64,000 bases of DNA from Tyto alba (taxonomy: Eukaryota; Chordata; Aves; Strigiformes; Tytonidae): the NCBI RefSeq assembly GCF_018691265.1, contig NW_024881272.1:20573323-20637322 (forward strand), in the 5' to 3' direction. Every line of letters begins with the position of its first letter. Position 1 is the first letter of the stretch. This document shows, piece by piece, positions 40,322-49,076 of this stretch. The notes below the pieces were generated by a model that had not been told where the DNA came from, searched no databases, and saw only the letters and a list, made by a program, of their open reading frames with translations. A program made the position numbers and the translations under genes.

Positions 40322-40972
40322 AGGATCACAGAATGGTTGAGGTTGGAAAGGATATCTGGAGGTCATCTTGTCCAACCCACATGTTCATGCAGGGCTACCT
40401 AAGGCCAGTTGCCCAGGACCATGTCCAGAGAGCTTTTAAATATCTCCAAGGAGGGAGAATCCACTACCTCCCTAGGCAATCTGTACCAGTGCTCAGTCAA
40501 CCTAAAATATATTTCCTGATGTTCAAATAGCACCTCCTGTGTTTCAGTTTGTGCCCATTGCCTCTTGACCCATCAATGGAGACTACTGAAAAGAGCCCGG
40601 ATCCATCTTCGGTGCACCCTCCCTTCAGGTATTTATACATATTGATGACACCTCCCCAGAGCCTTCTCCAGACTGAACGGTCCCAACTCTCTCATTCTTT
40701 TCTCGTAGGAGAGATGCTCTAGTTCCTTAATCATCTTTGTGGCCCTTCTCTTCAGTATGCCCATGTCTCGCCTATACTGGGTTGCCCAGAACTGGACACA
40801 GTGCTCTAGATGTGGCCTCACCAGTGCCAAGAGAGGGGAAAGATTATGCCCCTTGACTTGCTGGCAATGCTTTGGTGAGTGCAGCCCCGGATACCATAAG
40901 CCTTCTTTATTTGTTTAAAATACAAATAAACAAACCTAAAGGGCTGGTGTCTGCTGCTGGCGTGTTCAACTC
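40322..40972 (-). mobile_element. CR1 LINE, 5'-truncated, minus strand
   Basis: Read on the minus strand, this is the last part of CR1 ORF2 followed by the 3' UTR, ending at the left edge in CCATTCTGTGATCC, a form of the CR1 3' terminus (ATTCTRTG octamers). CR1 is the dominant LINE of birds; full elements encode an RNA-binding ORF1 and an endonuclease/reverse-transcriptase ORF2, and most copies are 5'-truncated like this one. An AT-rich insert of about 33 bp (about 40903-40936) interrupts the ORF2 part. It contains an 8-bp inverted repeat, TTTATTTG...CAAATAAA. The right boundary is approximate because similarity fades after about 40960. No clear target duplication was seen. Confidence 0.9.
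40633..40972 (-). pseudogene. CR1 ORF2 C-terminal remnant (broken)
   Basis: The minus-strand frame at 40633-40830 reads as the conserved end of CR1 ORF2, downstream of the reverse-transcriptase core, including [31 protein letters not shown] and FSLEKALGR. The endonuclease and RT catalytic parts are absent through 5' truncation. Further upstream on that strand the frame is disturbed by indels and by the AT-rich insert. It cannot encode an active protein. Confidence 0.85.
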
Positions 40973-42897
40973 ACAGTGAAATAGACTGGGTTGCTTTCTA
41001 CTGAAGTGCCTTTGTGCAATTTAAAGTCTTCCCTCACTTTTTTTTTTTTCTTTTTCCATTCCTATTTTCCATGGATAGTCAAAATTTTGACTGATAAACT
41101 CCATCGTAAAAAAAAAAAAAAATCACAAAATTAACTGGGAGAAAATTTAAATTCATAAATTTGTCAACTGTTTTCATTTAATTTTATTTTACTGGTATTA
41201 AATTTTGCATTTCTTGGCCTTTTTTTCCTTTATTAGCATTAAAATAAAATGATGAAAAAAAATTACATAAGAGAATTTACATTTTAACAACTTTCATCAC
41301 CTTCTCCAGGTTGCAATATTAATGTTCTTAAATGTATCCTGAAGCCAGTTTACTCAATAAGAACAAGAGCAGAAATGGCAAGGAAGAGCAGGAGAGGAAG
41401 AACAGAAGTTCAGCATGTAACTGAGTTAGAAGCCGAAGGCTGAAAGAGTCTCTGAAGAAAAAAGTTTCAGGATTAAAGGAAATGCTTGCAGCCATTTCTC
41501 CCACTTGTGAGTAATTACTCATATGCAATTGAGTAATAATTGCAACTGAAATCATATGAGTGATTTTAGTACTCAGCATTATGATCAAGGAACATAATCT
41601 GGATTTTAATCAATGACAAATTAAAAAATAAAATGCTATGGATCTCTTTAAGAACAATTTTTGTAAATGATAAATCAGAGTTGTTTCACTAGATGAAGTC
41701 AGGTTGAAATTGTGTTAGGAATTAAATTGGAGATCTTAGTGTGACGGAATCCATTTCTTTTCTTCATGTGAAAGCACCCATGCAAAGTTTCTTTCATTTC
41801 TTCCATCTATTCACAAGTGATACAAAACCAAGTAATTTCAAGGGAAATCTGTGTTATGGCAAGATAACAAGTATGATCTACTTCACAAACAGTGTTACCG
41901 CCTTCAACCAGATACAAACACAGATACTATAGGTTAGGTGCCACTTTGTTTCACACAAATGCCATGCTGTAAATCACTCTTGCTGTATGGCCATGTGTCT
42001 AGTCATATTGTACCCAGCCTCTGCAACACCCTAGAATAGATTAATTTGTAATGTAAAAAAAAATAGGTGTAAAACATGTACTATAAAAAATAGAAGTACC
42101 CTACTTGAGAGCTGGAAGTAGAAATCTGAAGCACTGACTATTCCTTTTTCACAGGTATTGTAATTTTTGCCCTTTTTGTACTGCCTCCATCTAGTGATAG
42201 ATAAGTATGTGCTTTGTTTTCCAGTAAGGATGATTTCTGTGATAGGCACCAGATGTTCTGTAGCTTATAGTCTAAAACCCTCATTCTTTTTAAATAAAAT
42301 AGGGATGCATACCCTTTATTACAGCATGAAAATATGTTACCTGTACATTTGATAGGTTTTTGAAAAAGCATAAAGAAACAAGTCACCATAATTACAAAGG
42401 TCATATTTAAGTATTGTTTTTGAGAAACTGACTGTAAAGTATTTTTTGAAAGAATAATACCAATTGTGCACAGACCAAATTGTACTGGGTCTTTCTGTGT
42501 TGTGGAGATTATGAAACAGCTATAGACTCCTGCCTGCACAAAGACCAACGTATAGATCATGAAAATAAAAAATGATTCGGACTCTTAAGAAAGGCAAGGA
42601 AAGGAAGAATGCCTCATCATAAACTCACATAGGGAGCCTGTGTCAAAGTAATAGAATAAAATGCCACAGTGTTTACAGTCAACATGGGAGTAATGCTGAA
42701 TGCATAGCTGGAGGAAGGGATGGGGTTTAAAAGCATGTTTGGCATGCTGAAATTACCTCCCCCTTTGGCTGGGGAGCGGTGGCTAGGCAAACTGATTGTA
42801 ATTACTAATTTAGCAGTGCTTCATTTATTTGAATTCTACATCTTTTGAGACCCTATTGTCCCTTCTTTTTTATTTTCTATTTTTCTTTTCTTTTCTA
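40973..42897. other. AT-rich non-coding DNA, no gene recognised
   Basis: No gene was recognised. It contains T and A homopolymer runs (for example 41039-41050 and 41108-41121). The minus-strand frame at 42138-42560 (140 codons) has no recognisable domain or family resemblance and reads like chance translation. The last 60 bp become T-rich and grade into the pentamer array. Confidence 0.6.
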
Positions 42898-43543
42898 TTT
42901 TTCTTTCTTTTCTTTTCTTTTCTTTTCTTTTCTTTTCTTTTCTTTTCTTTTCTTTTCTTTTCTTTTCTTTTCTTTTCTTTTCTTTTCTTTTCTTTTCTTT
43001 TCTTTTCTTTTCTTTTCTTTTCTTTTCTTTTCTTTTCTTTTCTTTTCTTTTCTTTTCTTTTCTTTTCTTTTCTTTTCTTTTCTTTTCTTTTCTTTTTTTT
43101 CTTTTTCTTCTCTTTTCTTTTCTTTTCTTTTCTTTTCTTTTCTTTTCTTTTCTTTTCTTTTCTTTTCTTTTCTTTTCTTTTCTTTTCTTTCTTTTCTTTT
43201 CTTTTCTTTTCTTTTCTTTTCTTTTCTTTTCTTTTCTTTTCTTTTCTTTTCTTTTCTTTTCTTTTCTTTTCTTTTCTTTTCTTTTTTTTCTTTTTCTTCT
43301 CTTTTCTTTTCTTCTTTTCTTTTCTTTTCTTTTCTTTTCTTTTCTTTTCTTTTCTTTTCTTTTCTTTTCTTTTCTTTTCTTTTCTTTTCTTTTCTTTTCT
43401 TTTCTTTTCTTTTCTTTTCTTTTCTTTTCTTTTCTTTTCTTTTCTTTTCTTTTCTTTTCTTTTCTTTTCTTTTCTTTTCTTTTCTTTTCTTTTCTTTTCT
43501 TTTCTTTTCTTCTTTTTTTTTTTTTTTTTTTTTCTTTTTCTTC
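42898..43543 (+). repeat. Giant (TTTTC)n pentanucleotide array with nested duplications
   Basis: All 646 bases are C or T on the plus strand. The bulk is the pentamer TTTTC (AAAAG type on the other strand), roughly 120 units. The landmark CTTTTTTTTCTTTTTCTTCT occurs at 43092 and again at 43281, 189 bp apart. A close relative with a T21 run ends the array (43512-43543). A phase slip (CTTTCTTTTC) appears near 42903 and again near 43187. The array therefore grew by duplication of blocks as well as pentamer slippage. Such homopurine/homopyrimidine mirror repeats can form triplex (H-DNA). Open frames of 216-273 codons on both strands (42829-43666) are translations of the pentamer and are not genes. 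Array length may be imperfect if the assembly collapsed or expanded it. Confidence 0.97.
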
Positions 43544-43997
43544 ACTCCCCCTCCCTTCCCCTGTTTTCTTTTCTTTCATCTTCAATATGTGAATAGTTCC
43601 AGCTGGAAACATGAGATCTCCATCTTCTATGCATCTAGACAGTCACTTCTGGAAGATTACAAATGAAACCTTTTTCAGTATCATAGAGTTAAAAGCAGTT
43701 AAGACCTGGGAAGTTTAATATTAGAAAACATGTTATTTCATATTAATGTCTACCTGGTATTTGCTGTAGGTAAAGGTTGAAAAGATCAGCCTTAAGGGAG
43801 TACATGAGATCAGGGATTCTGCTAATGGACTTTGTGTTCTCAGGAGAAGAAAAATGTTGGAATCATCTCAGCTGAGGCCTTTGAAAACATGTATTGGCCC
43901 TGATCAAAGGTATAGTAGATAAAGGAAGCTTAGAAGTAGATGGAGTCCTAGAGGTGGGCTCTGGAAATTCTGCCCTAGGTTGTTTTTATTATGAGCT
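43544..43997. other. Unique flank between pentamer array and ERV
   Basis: About 450 bp without a recognised gene or element. The first part is still pyrimidine-rich (CCCCCTCCCTTCCCC, then TTTTCTTTTCTTTC) and then ordinary AT-rich sequence runs up to the left LTR. Confidence 0.6.
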
Positions 43998-44557
43998 TGT
44001 CCTGGTTTTGGCTGGGTCAGAGTTAATTTTCTCCCTAGTAGCCGGTAGAGTGCTGTGTTTTGGATTTAGTGTTAGAATAACGTTGGTAACACATTGATGT
44101 TTTAGTTGTTGCTAAGAAGCACTTATCCTAAGTCAAAGATATTTCAGTTTTCCATGCTCTGACAATGAAGAGGTTCACAATAAGCTGGGAGGGAGCATGT
44201 CCGGGAAAGCTGACCTGAACTAGCCAAAGGGATATTTTAGGACGTCATGCTCAGTATATAAACTGGGTGACTTGACCAGGAAGGGTGGATTGCTGCTTGG
44301 GAACTGACTAAGCATTGGTCAGTGAGTGATGAGCAATTGCATTGTGCATAATTTGTTTTGTATATTCTAATTTTTATTTTACTATGATTGTATTATCATA
44401 ATAATTTTTTTTTTCTTCCTTTTCTGTCCTATGAAACTGTCTTTATCTCAACCCATGCATTTTACTTTTTTCCAATCTCTCCCCACATCCCACTGGGTGG
44501 GGAAGTGAGCTAGCAGCTATGTAGTGCTTAGTTGCTGTCTGGAGTTAAACCACGACA
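43998..44557 (+). mobile_element. Left (5') LTR of the ERV
   Basis: 560 bp, starting TGTCCTGGTTTTGGCTGG and ending GTTAAACCACGACA. The TATA box TATATAAA is at 44255-44262. The poly(A) hexamer seen in the right LTR (ATTAAACTGT) reads ATGAAACTGT here, so the signal is degraded. The U3 middle (about 44100-44210) aligns poorly with the right LTR, although the first and last 80-100 bp are clearly related. Confidence 0.88.
44255..44262 (+). promoter_or_regulatory. TATA box of left ERV LTR
   Basis: TATATAAA follows GCTCAG, the same context in which TATAAA occurs in the right LTR (GCTCAGCGTATAAAGG). This fixes the transcriptional direction of the ERV as plus. Confidence 0.6.
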
Positions 44558-44916
44558 GTCCTTTTTGCTGCTTAGTGTGGGGCTTAATGGGTTTGAGATA
44601 ACAACAGATTTGATTGGAATTTGCTAGATTGAATTCATAGCTGTTATTGCTGTTGAGCTATTAATGGGCAGGCTTCTGTGCTTGCCATGGGGCTTGCTTG
44701 CCTTGCAGTGTATTAGAGTGTAGTGCTCATTAGTGACTGCTTTTTGCTTTTGCTGCTTGCTCTACTGCTTATCATTTTACTCTGCTGTGCTTGGGAACAT
44801 TTTGAAAACAGCAATGACCATGCGTTTGGGCTGGCCGATGGCCAGGGCCACTGTTGTTTATGTTCTACTGCACTGGACTGGCTGGAACTCCAGTGTGAAC
44901 TCAAGTTGAAGGGACT

Positions 44917-45525
44917 GTGACCTGTGGATAAGTCTACACAGGAGCAGGAGGCCCCAGAACCTCTGTGGCTGTGGATAAGTCCATGCCAGAGCAGGAACAG
45001 TTCGAAGCATCTGTGGCTGTTGTTATGTCAACCACAGCAGTTATACCTCTGAAGGGATTGTGGCCCAAGGATAAGTCTACACTGGAGAAGGTACACCTCA
45101 AAGCATCTGTGGCTGTCAATAAGTCCATGCTGTAGTAGGTACACCTTGAAGCATCAGTGGCTGTGTATGAGGTCATGCTGGAGCACCTCAAAATGTGTGG
45201 CCATGGACAAGCCCAAAACAGAGCAGGTACACTCCTGGAGGGACTGCAGCATTGGGCAAGGCCATACTGGAACATATTCACTCCTGAAAGGACTGTGGCT
45301 ATGGGTAAGGCCACACTGGAACAGGTATATGTCTGAAGGTATTGTGGCTGATGGATTAGGGCATGCTGGAACAGGTGCACCTCAGAGCGATTGTGGCTGT
45401 GGATAAGTCTACACTGCAGCAGGTACACGCCTGGGGAGACTGGCTCGTAGATAAGGCTCCACTTGGAGCAGGTACAACCCTAAGAGACTGCAGTCTATGG
45501 TTCAGTCCAAGTCAGGGCAGGGGGA
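44917..45525 (+). repeat. Minisatellite of ~48-bp units inside the ERV (about 13 copies)
   Basis: Units begin GTGGCTGTGGATAAG or a variant, continue with TC(C/T)A and an AGCAGGTACA-like block, and end in GGGATT or GCATCT. Starts fall at about 44917, 44965, 45013, 45060, 45109, 45157, 45197, 45246, 45295, 45344, 45393, 45441 and 45490. The period is therefore 47-49 bp, with one 40-bp unit carrying an internal deletion. Copies are diverged from one another. The spacing is not a constant multiple of three, which argues against coding. A 164-codon antisense frame (44934-45428) exists only because the units happen to lack stops in that frame. The array sits where gag would begin in an autonomous retrovirus. 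Confidence 0.92.
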
Positions 45526-45600
45526 GGAGTTCGTTACTATGTTAAACCCTATGGTCCGATCCAAAGGGACCAGAGGTGGAGATAGTAATGGAAATACCTT

Positions 45601-45633
45601 TAAATTGTTGTAAACCAGGATTTGAGTTGCATG
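45601..45633 (+). repeat. Left copy of 33-bp direct repeat flanking the nested CR1
   Basis: This 33-bp sequence recurs at 46514-46546 with three substitutions. The right copy continues smoothly into ERV sequence and the left copy is the last ERV sequence before CR1, so the pair behaves as a target-site duplication made when CR1 inserted. The TGCA at its end overlaps with the start of the CR1 similarity. Confidence 0.8.
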
Positions 45634-46513
45634 CACCCTCAGCAAGTGTGCTGATGACACCAAGCTGAGTGGTGCAGTTGACGTGCTGGAGGGCAGGGAT
45701 GCCATCCAGAGGGACCTTGACAGGCTTCAGAGATGGGCCCATGCAAACCTCATGAAGTTCAACAAGGCCAAGTGCAAGATCCTGCACGTGGTTCGGGTCA
45801 ATTCCAAGCACAAATAGAAGCTAGGTGATGAGTGGATTGAGAGCAGCCCTGAAGAGAAGGATGTGGGGGTACTGGTGGATAAAAAAAAATGAATATGAGG
45901 CAGCCACATACACTTGCAGCTCAGAAATCCAACTGTATTCTGGGCTGCATCAAAAGAAGCGTGGCCAGCAAGTCGAGGGAGGTGATTCTACCTCACCTGC
46001 AGTGCTGTGTCCAGCTCTGGCCCCCCAGTGAAAGAAATACATGGACCTGCTTGAGCTGGTCCAGAGGAGGCCATGAAGATGATTGTGGGGCTGGAGCACC
46101 TCCCTTACGAAGACAGACTGAGAAAGTTGGGGTTGCTCAGCCTGGAGAAGAGCAGTCTCTGGGGAGCCCTATTAGTGATTTTCCAGTACTTAAAGTGGGC
46201 CTGCAGGAAAGCTGGGGAGGGACTCTTTGTCAGAAACTGTAGTGATAGGACGAGGGGTAATGGTTTTAAACTGAAAGTGGGTAGATTTAGAATAGATTTA
46301 GGGAAGATATTCTTTACGGTGAGGGTGGTGAGGCACTGGCACAGGTTGTCCAGCGAAGCTGTGACTGCCCCCTCACTGGAATAATTCAAGGCCAGGTCAG
46401 ACGGGGCTTTGTACAACCTGGTCTAGTGAAAGACCAGGCGGGGGGGTTGGAACTAGATGATCTTTAATGTCCCTTCCAACCCAAACCATTCTAGGATTCT
46501 GTGATTCTATGAA
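45634..46513 (+). mobile_element. CR1 LINE, 5'-truncated, nested in the ERV
   Basis: An 880-bp CR1 copy covers the end of ORF2 and the 3' UTR and ends in three octamers, ATTCTAGG, ATTCTGTG and ATTCTATG, the characteristic CR1 3' end. It starts at CACCCTCAGCAAG, just upstream of the reverse-transcriptase active-site motif. It lies wholly within ERV internal sequence, so the CR1 inserted after the ERV did. It is on the opposite strand to the CR1 at 40322-40972, and the two have different 3'-UTR sequences, so they are probably different subfamilies. Confidence 0.93.
45640..46215 (+). pseudogene. CR1 ORF2 C-terminal remnant (stops and frameshifts)
   Basis: Translation begins with the conserved A-D-D-T-K-L stretch of the RT catalytic box. 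The residue before ADD is Cys (TGT), where CR1 normally has Phe or Tyr, so the active-site box is altered. It continues through [22 protein letters not shown], with a TAG stop at 45815-45817 and a frameshift in an A run near 45884. It resumes as CIKRSVASKSREVILP and then, after another shift, as GLEHLPYEDRLRKLGLLSLEK. With the endonuclease and most of the RT missing, this is a dead fragment. Confidence 0.9.
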
Positions 46514-46546
46514 TAAATTGTTGTAACCCATGATTTGAATTGCATG
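46514..46546 (+). repeat. Right copy of 33-bp direct repeat flanking the nested CR1
   Basis: Matches 45601-45633 at 30 of 33 positions and directly follows the CR1 terminal octamers. It is where the ERV internal sequence resumes. Confidence 0.8.
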
Positions 46547-46923
46547 TTATAGGAATTACTATAGTAGGGTCCTAAACCAGTGGAGGACAAGCCTTACAAG
46601 GAGCAGTGCAAGTGCAGCAGTGACCCGACCTGAGCTGGCTTTGGTGCCCGGTAACTCCACACAACACACCACTTCACCTGTCCTGAATGACAACCATAAC
46701 AGATGGAGCCCAAAGTAATGGACTAAATGAACTCAATGGATATTCTGTGGATATTTGTGGGCATTTATGGACATTTTACAGACTTTTCACAGGGGTGGTC
46801 CATAGACTAAGGGAATGGTATTTGTGTATTTATACAAAAAGATGGGAAAGGGGGGAGTGGCAGTTAATGGGGGTGTATTGGATAGTGTGGGACCTGAGCA
46901 TGATGTAAATGGTATGGAATAAT

Positions 46924-46935
46924 GGGTGGAGAAAG
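46924..46935 (+). promoter_or_regulatory. ERV polypurine tract
   Basis: GGGTGGAGAAAG, purine except one T, abuts the TG that opens the right LTR, as the primer for retroviral plus-strand synthesis does. A second purine-rich run lies at 46844-46857 (GGGAAAGGGGGGAG). Its presence supports the right LTR belonging to this internal region. Confidence 0.55.
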
Positions 46936-47208
46936 TGCTGGTTTTGGCTGGGATAGAGTTATTTTTCCTCACAGTAGCTAGTATGGGGCTATGGTTTGGA
47001 TTTGTGCTGGAAACAATGTTGGTAACACAGGGATGTTTTCATTATTGCTGAGCAGTGCTGACATAGAACCAAGGCCTTTGTTGCTTCTCACCCCACCCCA
47101 CCATCGAGTGGCTGGGAGTGCAGAAGCAGCTGGGAGGGGACACAGCCAGGACAGCTGACCCCAACTGACCCCAGGGATGTCCCACACCATATGGTGTCAT
47201 GCTCAGCG

Positions 47209-47214
47209 TATAAA
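47209..47214 (+). promoter_or_regulatory. TATA box of right ERV LTR
   Basis: TATAAAGG preceded by GCTCAGCG, in the same context as the TATA box of the left LTR. It could drive transcription into downstream host DNA if still active. Confidence 0.6.
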
Positions 47215-47395
47215 GGTGGAGGAAGAAGAAGGAAGGGAGAACGTTCGGAGTGATGGCATTTTGTCTTCCCAAGTAACTGTTATGCATGATGGAGCCCGGC
47301 TTCCCTGGAGATGGCTGAGCACCTGCCGGCTGATGGGGAGTGGTGAATTATTTCCTTGTTTTGCTTTGCTTGCATGCACAGCTTTTGTTTTACAT

Positions 47396-47401
47396 ATTAA
47401 A
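47396..47401 (+). promoter_or_regulatory. Poly(A) signal of right ERV LTR
   Basis: ATTAAA before CTGTGTTTCTCTC, matching the position of the signal in the solo LTR at 12313. It would terminate ERV transcripts. Confidence 0.6.
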
Positions 47402-47608
47402 CTGTGTTTCTCTCAACCCACGAGTTTTCTCACTTTTACTCTTTCAATTCTCTCCCTCATCCTACTGGGGCGGAGTGAGTGAGCAGCTGCATGGTGCTTA
47501 GTTGCCGGCTGGAGTTAAACTACAACAGAAATAAAGAGCACTCCTGATTTGCACTAGATTCATTAAAATCCTGGACTGTGAACATCAGGTAAATTCCTGG
47601 TATGTATT

Positions 47609-47640
47609 TAAATATATGTATATAAAAATATATATATATG
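47609..47640. repeat. TA-rich dinucleotide repeat
   Basis: Alternating TA with a few interruptions, 80 bp downstream of the ERV right LTR. It is an ordinary AT microsatellite. Confidence 0.8.
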
Positions 47641-48065
47641 TAGCACAGCCTTACAGTGTTAAGTGAATGAAGTTGTATGACCTTCTATGTAAACCATTTG
47701 TCTACCTGCTTGTCCAGATCAAAGCTGAAGCAGAACACAAAGTCAGAAGTAATCAAAGAACTGAGCTCCCTTTTCAGGTCTGTTTAATTATTAAAGGAAG
47801 TTTCTACCCAACTTGTTTTCAGTAATATAACTCATGACACTGTAGTTTAAAATCAATAATTCTTTGGTTAGGACTGAAAAATGTAACAGGACGTTTGAAC
47901 ATAGCTGGAAATGACTGAATCCTTATGCAGTACCTCACCAATTGAAGCTACTATTCAGAGGTGATGTTTCAACTATGGTATGTTTATGCCTGAAATCTCA
48001 GTAAGATGCCATAAAGGGTAGTAAAGGCCTAACCTTTTAATACCCAGTATCTCAAAGAAATAGAC

Positions 48066-48107
48066 AAAAAAAAAAAAAAAAAAAAAAAGAGAAAAGAAAA
48101 AAAAAAG
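48066..48107 (+). repeat. Poly-A / A-rich purine tract
   Basis: Twenty-three A are followed by GAGAAAAGAAAAAAAAAAG. It could be a retroposon tail on the plus strand, but the sequence to its left is not recognisable as one. Confidence 0.85.
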
Positions 48108-49049
48108 TTTTTCTATAAATAGTATTCTAGTTCTTACCCTAAAAATGGTAAAAATGGATGCAGTAGCACAATAGCACAATGCTTCTCTGTCCTTACCTTG
48201 TGCAGTAGCAGATTTCACAGGATAAGACAAATATCTGAGCTTTAAATGAATTTCTAGATAGGAGAAAATTCATGGGACCCTTGATTATTTTTCTGAAAAC
48301 AAGAATGCCAGTTAATCAACTGTTAGAATAGTGAAAGGAGTTTTCAAGCTGTCATCATCAGAAAACATAAACCATCTATTAGAAATAGCCTCAAAACCAA
48401 TGGAAATTGGTGAACTAGCCAGACCTCAGCAGTATATCCAGTAAACACCATTGTCAGAACGCTTTTTTTAACCTCCAGTTAAACTGCCGTCTGAACTAAC
48501 TGACTAACTGACCTGCTGTACAAGCCTGCCTGTATCCTACCACTCCAGTGGGGGAAAACTATGTGAGGTTTTGCATGGGGGAAATTCCGCAATGCCTTTC
48601 ACTATTTGATGTCCAGAGAATCTTAGATAAAAAGCAGCATGGGTTCAATTCCTAGATATGAAAGTGATTTCTGGCTTTTTGAGTCAGTAGGAAGACTATA
48701 GTAACTGGTTTCAGGTACTATTGGGCTGGATCTGGTCCCTGTGACTCGCAGATAACAAAAGTTGTTTAATTCTCTGCCCTTCTGCATTAAGTGTATCTCT
48801 GTTGTAATCTGTGGTCTGAAACCTTTTCTGAAGATGCCTTATTCCCACCTACTGCAAAGCATTACCTGTGTGAATCCAGAGCAGCTGCTGTTTATCTGGA
48901 AGACTAGCCAAACAATGAGATATGTACTGCTACTCAGGAACAAAGATCTAAAATAGTGGTTGAGGAGAGTATTGCAACCTGTGAGTCTCAAAATGCCCCC
49001 TAGCCCTACAAAACAAATATTTGCAGATGTCATAGAGGAATGAGAAGCT

Positions 49050-49076
49050 AGAAAGCCTGGTCTAGCCAGGCTTTCT
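49050..49076. repeat. Perfect 11-bp inverted repeat with 5-nt loop
   Basis: AGAAAGCCTGG (49050-49060) and CCAGGCTTTCT (49066-49076) are exact reverse complements around TCTAG. The stem has five G-C pairs next to the loop, so it would be reasonably stable in RNA or as a cruciform. No T run follows, so it does not resemble a terminator, and it is short for a microRNA precursor. Confidence 0.75.

Larger units (their letters stand above)
43998..47527 (+). mobile_element. Gene-less (non-autonomous) endogenous retrovirus with mismatched LTRs and nested CR1
   Basis: The order is left LTR (43998-44557), internal region (44558-46935) and right LTR (46936-47527), all in plus orientation. Without the inserted CR1 the internal part is only about 1.5 kb. 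It holds no gag, protease, polymerase or envelope reading frame; instead there is a 48-bp minisatellite (44917-45525). A purine-rich tract sits directly before the right LTR, as needed for plus-strand priming. At the expected primer-binding site after the left LTR the sequence (from 44558, GTCCTTTTTGCTGC) has no intact TGG-starting site. The outer flanks (GAGCT left, GAAAT right) show no convincing target duplication. I believe this resembles ERVL-type non-autonomous elements common in neoavian birds; that assignment is from memory. Mobilisation would have needed proteins from another element. Confidence 0.85.
46936..47527 (+). mobile_element. Right (3') LTR of the ERV
   Basis: 592 bp, starting TGCTGGTTTTGGCTGGG and ending GTTAAACTACAACA. 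TATAAA is at 47209-47214 and ATTAAA at 47396-47401, about 185 bp apart. The U3 between about 47050 and 47150 (CTTCTCACCCCACCCCACC region) has no counterpart in the left LTR, and the post-TATA region also differs. The two LTRs look like members of different subfamilies rather than descendants of one identical pair. Confidence 0.88.

Noticed and set aside
42138..42560. 140-codon minus-strand frame
   Set aside because: No recognisable domain, no splice or promoter context, and composition typical of chance translation of AT-rich DNA.
42829..43666. Four overlapping open frames of 216-273 codons on both strands
   Set aside because: They translate the TTTTC/GAAAA pentamer into FSFLF or KRKEK repeats. 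A stop-free pentamer keeps all frames open, so there is no gene.
44934..45428. 164-codon minus-strand frame with 16-residue repeats
   Set aside because: It runs antisense through the 48-bp ERV minisatellite; the openness comes from the repeat unit, and unit lengths vary by non-multiples of three.
44917..45525. CRISPR-like array (regular ~48-bp spacing)
   Set aside because: Units are wholly repetitive and diverged, with no constant repeat alternating with unique spacers, and the context is a vertebrate ERV.
45825..46416. Several 60-117-codon frames treated as separate genes
   Set aside because: They are pieces of CR1 ORF2 in shifted frames, or its antisense, in a truncated and interrupted element.
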